Assembly: GCF_910589235.1 (NCBI RefSeq) | Contig: NC_060956.1 | Location: forward strand, 14,452,499-14,516,498 | Length of the DNA: 64,000 nucleotides | From: Vespa crabro | Lineage: Eukaryota; Arthropoda; Insecta; Hymenoptera; Vespidae | Direction: 5' to 3' | In this document: piece after piece, positions 38,251 to 64,000 of the stretch | How the letters are laid out: each line of letters starts with the position of its first letter | How positions within the stretch are numbered: position 1 is the first letter of the stretch | The notes under the pieces: generated by a model | Seen by the model: the letters and a program-made list of their open reading frames with translations, nothing else | Told to the model about the DNA's origin: nothing | The model's database searches: none | Made by a program: the position numbers and the translations under genes

Positions 38251-39908
38251 AGGCGTGACTCGATCAGCCATGGTATGCGCTGATAGGAGAGAAATAATGA
38301 CCAACGGGACGCACAAGTGTACCGTACGACGAATGATCGCGCGTCTCGGCGTGGTCGGTAGCGAGCCAATCGCCGTTCCTAGGCACGCCCCTTGACTATC
38401 CGCGACCAATAGCAGAAGCCGAGAGGATAAGAGACATAGAAATAAGCTCTCTCGGTGGGAGGGCGCATGGAGGAGCACATCGGAGAGTCTCTCGGTTGCC
38501 CCTCTCCACGCGCGGCTGTACCCACCCGAGAGAGAGTGGAAGCCCTTCTCTCACACGCAAAAGGGGACATCTCATCACGACTCTTGGTAGCAGGCACTTC
38601 TCCGTAGTGGGCACTCCACTCATCGTGTCGTCGTACGGGTTCTCCGCGAGAGCCTGTGGAGCCTCCGCTCTCGGGTCGTGTGAGCGTGCGAGCGAGCAAG
38701 CGAACGAGCGAGCGAGCGCGAACGGCCGAGCGCGCCGGTTGAGTGGGTCTAAGCGGCCGTGAGGACCTCTCCAGGAGTACCCGACAGTCCTCTCCATTCA
38801 TTCATCCATCCATCCACCCATCCATCCATCCATCCGAGGAAGCGAGCGAGCGAGCAAGCAAGCGAGCTAGCGAACGAGCGAACGAACGAACGAACGAACG
38901 AACGTACCAACGAACGAACCAGCCAGCCATCTAGTCAGCCAGAAAATCAACCAGCCAGCCAGCTAGCCAGCCAGCCAGCCAGCCAGCCAACTCGCCAGCG
39001 AACCAACGAACAAAGTGCCAAGGCAAGACGAGGCGAAAGCCGGCTCGAGCCAGTTTAAGAAGCCAAGTCGAGCCTAGCCAGCGAGAATCATCCAATCTAT
39101 CCATCCATTCATCCATCCATTCATCCAACCAACCAACCAATCAGCCAGTCAGCCAACCAGCTATCCATCCATAGACCTGCTACTACTATTCTAGTGAGGA
39201 AGAAGGTGGAGGCAAAGAGCAGAGTGGTGTACATCTACAGAGGGTCGAAGGACTCGAAGAGGGCCGCGAGTGATTTCAGTCGGTCGGCGGCCGGCCTTGC
39301 CGGTCACTCTGCTCCCTCCTCGGCCGCCGACCGTCGCATTGCCTTGTGTCGGATCGGGAGTGAGTGTGCGAGTGCTCGCGTTACCGTTTGCCATCCGTCG
39401 TCCGGAAAGGGCCGACGACGGCATGGCGACGGTGAGAACAAACGATCGTTCAACGATCGGTCCGCGCGCAAACTTTCTATCGTCATTGATGTCATTATCG
39501 TCGTCGTCGTCGAGGTGAATATCACCAAGGTGAACACATCGCCGAAGTGAACGGCGCCTAGAGGTGAACGCCGTCGTGAATGCTTACAAAAAGAAAATGT
39601 GCCGTGTGTCGAGCCGAGGAGTCAGTGAGTGACGCCGTTAGCGTGTTATTGCGCGCGCGAGGAATCACCGTCGCGAGGATTACCGCGAGGATTACCGCCT
39701 CCGAGGTGAGCCGCTGCCCGCCGGCGAGCGTGGCAGCAGCTACGGTACCGTCGCGATAGATCGCTATCCATCCTCCGCTTCCTCCTCCTCCGCCTCCTCT
39801 TCCTCCTTTTACTACTCCTCATGTCGCGCCGTTTTCGCGACTAGCACCGGCCTCACGATTCCGCGAAGCACGAGCTTCAAGTACTTTGACGGCGTCGGGC
39901 TCGCCGAG
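38251..39908 (+). promoter_or_regulatory. scro: GC-rich, CpG-rich promoter and 5' leader region of scarecrow
   Basis: Base composition changes sharply from AT-rich to GC- and CpG-rich about 1.6 kb before the scarecrow start and stays so through exon 1. It includes serial tetranucleotide arrays (38794-39174) and CT/CTC-rich stretches (39775-39830). Several short upstream ATGs lie in it. No TATA box position could be assigned with confidence. Open frames on the opposite strand (for example 38379-38801) are composition artefacts. Confidence 0.55.
38794..39174 (+). repeat. Serial mosaic of different tetranucleotide arrays
   Basis: In order: CATC/CATT (38794-38835), AGCG (38839-38880), AACG (38871-38926), CCAG (38927-39000), a unique gap, then CATC/CATT, ACCA and CCAG again (39087-39174). 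All share a period of four, while the motif changes every 40-70 bases. Confidence 0.93.
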
Positions 39909-58940
<19,032 letters not shown>

Positions 58941-59057
58941 TGCGCGCCATCCGCGGCGGGGGCCGCGGCCTACGCCAATCCCTCCGTTACGGGCCCATGG
59001 ACCCTCGCCGCGGATACTGCAGCTGCCTGGTACTCCATTCCCGACGACAGCAACTAA
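58941..59057 (+). CDS. Possible stop-codon readthrough extension of scro
   Basis: After the TAG the same frame stays open for 38 codons to a TAA at 59055-59057. The extension is Ala/Ser/Pro-rich with Trp and Tyr (core AAAYANPSVTGPW, end AAWYSIPDDSN) and about 29 of 38 third positions are G or C, similar to exon 4; the GC-rich composition falls off soon after. Another frame is also open here, so openness alone is weak evidence. It could equally be GC-rich 3' UTR. Confidence 0.3.
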   Translation, partial: CAPSAAGAAAYANPSVTGPWTLAADTAAAWYSIPDDSN

Positions 59058-60854
59058 AGGACGAATGGAACGGACCGCGAGCAATCGTCTTTTATATCGA
59101 TCGATCCCTCGATCGATTCCTGATCAACGTAATTTTTTTATCCAACTCTGCTATGGCCTTCCTTACGAAGTCTAGTAGACGTAAGACATACAATTTTCGC
59201 GGCCCGCTCTTCAAGGACCTTTTCAACGATTTTGCCTCGTCAATATTCTCGGGAATGATCTAAGAACGGAGGATGTGCGCGAATTATTTCTTATCGGACG
59301 TTAAAGTCGCATGGTGATTTTAGTGGAAAAAAAAGAAACGCCGACTCGAAAAACGCGCGAGTGAACGGACAAACAGAATAGAATATCTAATAATCGTTTA
59401 CTTTACCCTACGCCTACCTTATCAACGATTTCACGTGCGTCATCACCAAAGTTCGATCGAACGGCGATCTCGTAAAGACGGCCATCGATCGTTCGTCGAT
59501 TATGTGAGATATTCGGCGATGACGAGCAATGTAAATTTCGCTTAGACGCGAATGCAAACAATCAGTCATCGTTTTTACGTGTACGTCGCAAAAGAAGCTT
59601 TCTTACAAGTCGACCTTTCAATCGGCGATAAAGGATTTTAATTTTAAGAGTCTATCCTTTAGCGTAAATTAGTTTTTTAATCTTTCTGATAAAATCGGAG
59701 ATGTAAACAAAAGTGCTCCGTATTCTTTAACGAAAGATCAAAAGTTTTTTCTTTCTTTTTTTTTTTTGTTTTTTCCCCGAAAAGAAAAAAGAAAATCCCT
59801 TCCATTTAACTTCCTTTTTCGTAAAGAAGATTTGCAAAACTCTGAGAAGAAAGAACATACCATTTTATATCGCAATGTTCCAATTTACTTGTCTCAAAGG
59901 CACGAACGAAGGTATCGATTTCAATTACGCGAAACCGTACACCCAGTGTCGGCGCACATTCACTGACTCGATTTCACCGAACGCGGAACGCGAGACGCAT
60001 TCGTTCAACATTGTTGTATCGGTGAATACAGGAGTCCCCACGAGCCTGTTGCCAACGCAACCCGTCTGCTTTGTGTCGCTAATCGAGTCGATCTAATTGA
60101 AATCCAAATTTGCTTTGATTGTCACTCAACGTTAGTGGAGTTAACCGTTGGCGTTCATTGATCCCCATCTAACGCTAACAATCTGTATAAAATTCTAGGA
60201 CATATAGTTTTTTATTTTCTTTCCACCCCTCTCCCATATAAAAAAAAAAAATACAAATCTTTACGCCCATTCTAATTTATTTGTTAATCGAGAATTGTTC
60301 GCGTAAAGATAATTTTTCTCCATTTATTATTATTTTTTTCTTTTTTTCAATGAAATCAAGACGTCGATATTTTCGAGACATTATTCCTCGAAAGTTCGAC
60401 CGTACGAAATTCAACAATGAAGAAGAAGAAAAATAAGAAAAAGAGGAAGAGGAAGAGGAAGAGAAAGAAGAAGAGGAAGAAGAAGCAGAAGAAGAAAAAA
60501 AAGGAGAGAAATGTTCTCGCAGAGGTAGAAGGGAAGCTTTTTTAAAAGCGACTAAGTCACGTCGATCGTGGCCGTCGCACGAGAATTTATTCGATGAAGC
60601 TTGACGCAACCGATTCTGAATATGTCTATTCCATGAGGGATTTCTTTAGAATCGCGTCTACTTCACACTTTACCTTCCCCTCTTTCTCCCTTTTTCTTTC
60701 TCCCTTGAAAGCACATGCTCGCAGCAACTACTGTCTAAGAGAAAGAGAAGGGAAGGAAATCGCGTAGATTCTGCAGTAGATACATATAATTTATTCGTTT
60801 CAACGGACCGCGTCGATAGAAACTAGAGAAAGAAAGGAAGAAGGAAAGAAATGA

Positions 60855-60855
<1 letters not shown>

Positions 60856-60889
<34 letters not shown>

Positions 60890-60947
60890 TAGAGAGAAAG
60901 AGAGAGAGAGAGAGAGATAGAGAGAAAGAGAGAGAGAGAGAGAGAGA
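60856..60947 (+). repeat. Interrupted (GA)n tract
   Basis: About 90 bases of GA with AAAG and ATAG interruptions, downstream of scro. Confidence 0.93.
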
Positions 60948-62481
60948 TGTTCGCACTAACTCGCACGATAATACTCCTTTTCCACCTTTTTTTCTTGTGA
61001 AAGCACACGTACGCGAGATAAAAAGCTAGAAAAAGACAAAAATCCATCTTTTTCTTCTTTACGTTAGCGAACGCGAGAGACTAGAAAGAAACAGGGAAAG
61101 AAATAAAGGGAGAAAGAGAGAAAGAGAGAGAGAGAAAGAGTAGGAGAAGAGAAAGCGGAGGGGACGAGAACGTTTCGCGTTCGTGCCACGTACTGTGATA
61201 ACGAGGTCACAGATGAGGACTTAAGGCGAATGTAAATATACGCTTAGGGAGCATAGGTACACGTGCGGTCGCGCGCACAAAGAATATACGGTCCCTCATA
61301 CATACGTAACACACATACACGTACATACATTCACAGAGTTTTACATACAGACGCACAATTGTATGCTTGTGAGCAAACAACCAAGCAAGCAAGCAAGCAC
61401 GTGAGAGAGAAAGAGACGCATACACATTCACACATACAAACACGCAAGCGCGCACACACATGCGCGGATACACACATACATGCATGCAAAAAGGGGAGAC
61501 TATCTCTTTCGCGGTGCATCACAGAGTTGATATTTTTTCTTTTCCAACTTTTTTTCTTGTAAAGATTTTAAATCGACTTACGGAAGCGCGTCGTTTGCAC
61601 ATTGTAACAACGAATTTCAGAGAGAAAGAAAAAAAGAAAGAGAAAATAAATGAGAAGTTTATTATTGTATTAATGAAAAGTAATTAAAACAAAAAAATAA
61701 ATAAATAAATAAATAAATAAAAACAAAAAACGCTAGAAAACAAGCATTATTGACATTAAGATAATTGATTTAAATGAAGCAAAGAAACAAAGCAAAACAA
61801 AATAAGTAAATAAATAAAAAAAAGAGGTAAAAGGCACATCGATCGATGATAGCAAGTAGAAGGTGTGACGGTGATGAAGATTTAGAGATTATTATAAAAA
61901 AGTTTTGTAAATAAACGACAGAGATATTAATAAAACGATACTTATGCAAACATCGAAAATATTAAGTTTCCTTTCTTTTTGTCCCCAAGTTGATTACCTT
62001 TTATCCTTTCACATACACACACGCGCGCGCTTACACATACGCATATAAATACATACAGCATTCGTCGAAAAAAGAAGAAAAGAAAAGAGATTATTTAAGT
62101 CGATGACAAAATTTGTTTCGTTGATCGAGTTAAAAAAAATAAAATAAATAAATAAATAAAAAAGAAAAAAGAAATAATAATAATAATAATAATAATGGAA
62201 AATAAAACTGTATTCATTAAATTTCTTGTAATTTTTCAAACGGAAAGTCATTCGAAAGAAGGCATCGAGGAAGGAACACCATGGAAACGCCCTTTCGAAA
62301 GAGAGAGAGAAAATGAGAGAATGAGAGATCTCATCGAGGACGAGAACGAGGACGAGAACGAGGATGAGAGCAAAGCAGCAAGAGAGACTACAGTAACACC
62401 GAGAGAAAACTTAATGCCATATACGCTGTTGGCCTCGTAACGTCGTAACCCCCTTGCTAAAAGAGAAAAGGGCGTTTCATA

Positions 62482-62522
62482 GATAGGTAGGTAGGTAGGT
62501 AGGTAGGTAGGTAGGTAGGTAG
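62482..62522 (+). repeat. (TAGG)n array
   Basis: About ten TAGG units. The period is 4, so this is not the insect telomere repeat TTAGG. Confidence 0.95.
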
Positions 62523-62788
62523 ATGTGCGTAGCCACGCTACGATTATTAAGGTAAGCCGATCCCCTTCTTGATAGGCGACGAGGAGGTTAATGCTTCGAA
62601 AACGGACACAGGAGATACAGGTTGTCGGGAATTATCGGAGTCAGTATGCGCTTGTGTGCTCGTTATTGGATATTTTTGAAGGGCTAGGGACTACGGGAAA
62701 GATTCTCTTCGAATCATGAACCGATTTTATTAAGTACGACCGTGTCTAATTGCTTCGTCTCAGGGGTTCGTGGATCACGGCTACAATT

Positions 62789-62823
<35 letters not shown>

Positions 62824-63572
62824 CTATCTCTCTCACACTTTGAAATTGAATGAATCATTCGAAGCTTCGACCGAGGTCGAAGAACATATCTATTCTTGAG
62901 CTGAAAATAGAGCAAAGTTTCAAAGTTTCTTGCTGAGAGAAGAGAGATGAGAAGATCGATCGAGAAAAAGGTGATGTAGAAGAAGAAGAAGAAGAAGAGA
63001 AAGAGAAAGAGAGAGGGCCTATAAGAGGGAGAGAGTTGCATGGAAGGGAGGTGGATAAACCTCGTGCCACGTGCTGCTGTCACTGGCATAGATTATATTA
63101 TATAGGAATGGCAGCGAATAGGTGTAGATATAAGCACCAAGCGGCAGTTAATAAATATGATAATGGCCGGGAGAGATATAGAGAAAGGGAGAAAGAGAGA
63201 GAAGGGTATAGGGTGTAGGGTGCGATACGGGACATAGCAGTGTATAAGAGTGACCAGCGGAAGCGGTGGGCTGTCATCGTCAGGACCTCTCGTATGTCAC
63301 GCATACGACGTGCGCCTATGTGCGCGTATGTGCGCATTGCGCGCATGTATACGTGAAAAATGATGCTTTCGATCTTCGATGTCCCTTTTTTCTTTTTCCT
63401 TTATCGGAAAAATTATTTTTAACAAAAATAAATTCTCGTTATTTAAAATCGTACATTTTAAAATTTAGATCAAGCAGTTAATTAAGAGTAGACGTAACGA
63501 AAATTTTTAATTAGTAACTTTTATCGTTAACGTTGGAAAACTAAATTCGAGTGTGCGGTTAATATATATTTT

Positions 63573-63583
63573 ATTTCTTTATT

Positions 63584-63615
<32 letters not shown>

Positions 63616-63632
63616 TGTTTCTTTCTTTCTTT
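63573..63632 (+). repeat. (TTTC)n array
   Basis: About 14 TTTC units with one TTTG interruption. Confidence 0.95.
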
Positions 63633-64000
63633 TTTTTTTCATGTACGTATAGGTGTATCTATGGTATATGAATGCACACGGAAAAATTTTTTTACGATTA
63701 GTTCCAGCAATTGCAAATTCATTGGGAAAGAAAAAGGATGTCACGATAGATCCCTTCCAATGTAAAGGCAGCACGGTCATGAATACGAAGGAGTTACGAA
63801 ATGACGGGGCGGGAACTACGTTATCGCCCTAAAGACCTAACAGCTAAGACGTTTGCCCGGGCTAGGACTGCACTTAAGCGGGAATGCTAATGTCAAAGTC
63901 GATGCCTCTGTTTCTCTCCTTCCCCTTATTCGAAAAGCAAGCCTTTTGCACGCGCTCGGCGAATAATGCATCGTAAAGGGTGGTTTCTCTTCTCCGATGG

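Larger units (their letters stand above)
59058..64000. other. scro 3' UTR and downstream DNA
   Basis: No further gene could be supported. Possible polyadenylation signals AATAAA occur at 61645-61650 and in the AAAT array near 61694-61725, so the 3' UTR could be long. Simple repeats include GA tracts (60856-60946, 61110-61140), an AAAT array, a TAGG array (62482-62522), CT (62788-62835) and TTTC (63577-63618). The last 250 bases form a non-repetitive, GC-richer patch. Confidence 0.55.

Noticed and set aside
38379..38801. Minus-strand open frame of about 140 codons upstream of scarecrow
   Set aside because: It lies in CpG-rich leader DNA where several frames are open. No domain, no splice context.
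62482..62522. TAGG array as interstitial telomere
   Set aside because: The period is four (TAGG), not the five-base TTAGG of most insects.

Overview
This window is AT-rich insect nuclear DNA with short AT-rich introns, very many microsatellites, and GC-rich islands around one developmental gene. An insect NK2-class homeobox protein (scarecrow type), an invertebrate BRUCE/BIRC6, a mitochondrial ribosomal protein gene and a mariner-like TIR element fit an insect; I lean towards an aculeate hymenopteran (wasp, ant or bee). The order is an inference and the species is not determined.

Layout. (1) About 1.2-9.1 kb, minus strand: an unrecognised gene that I assembled from eight exons. A short first exon (9018-9093) encodes a signal peptide and joins in phase to seven exons, giving a predicted secreted protein of about 1284 residues. 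It is rich in Trp, Lys, Asp/Glu and Asn and has almost no Cys. (2) About 9.1-12.5 kb: AT-rich intergenic DNA with a ~300-bp TATG tetranucleotide array and a pair of CTCF-like motifs. (3) 13.06-34.44 kb, minus strand: complete BIRC6/BRUCE in about 51 coding exons (roughly 4,700 residues), with an N-terminal BIR domain and a C-terminal UBC (E2) domain. A small mariner-type inverted-repeat element sits in one intron. (4) 35.57-37.34 kb, minus strand: mitochondrial ribosomal protein S5 in six exons, head-to-tail with BIRC6. (5) 38.3-58.9 kb, plus strand: scarecrow/Nkx2.1-type homeobox gene in four coding exons (533 residues), with a GC-rich leader built partly of tetranucleotide mosaics, a 10.6-kb intron inside the homeodomain, and a possible stop-codon readthrough extension. 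(6) 58.9-64 kb: 3' UTR and downstream DNA rich in GA/CT tracts; no further gene seen.

The genes are not an operon and have unrelated jobs: ubiquitin-dependent restraint of apoptosis (BIRC6), mitochondrial translation (mRpS5), neural/pharyngeal transcriptional control (scro) and an unknown secreted protein. Long GA/CT tracts and high-complexity non-repetitive islands cluster in and around scro and are nearly absent from BIRC6, as expected for a housekeeping gene beside a heavily regulated developmental locus. Splice sites were chosen by eye from reading-phase continuity and GT/AG sites; allow a few bases of error unless a boundary is given as phase-checked.
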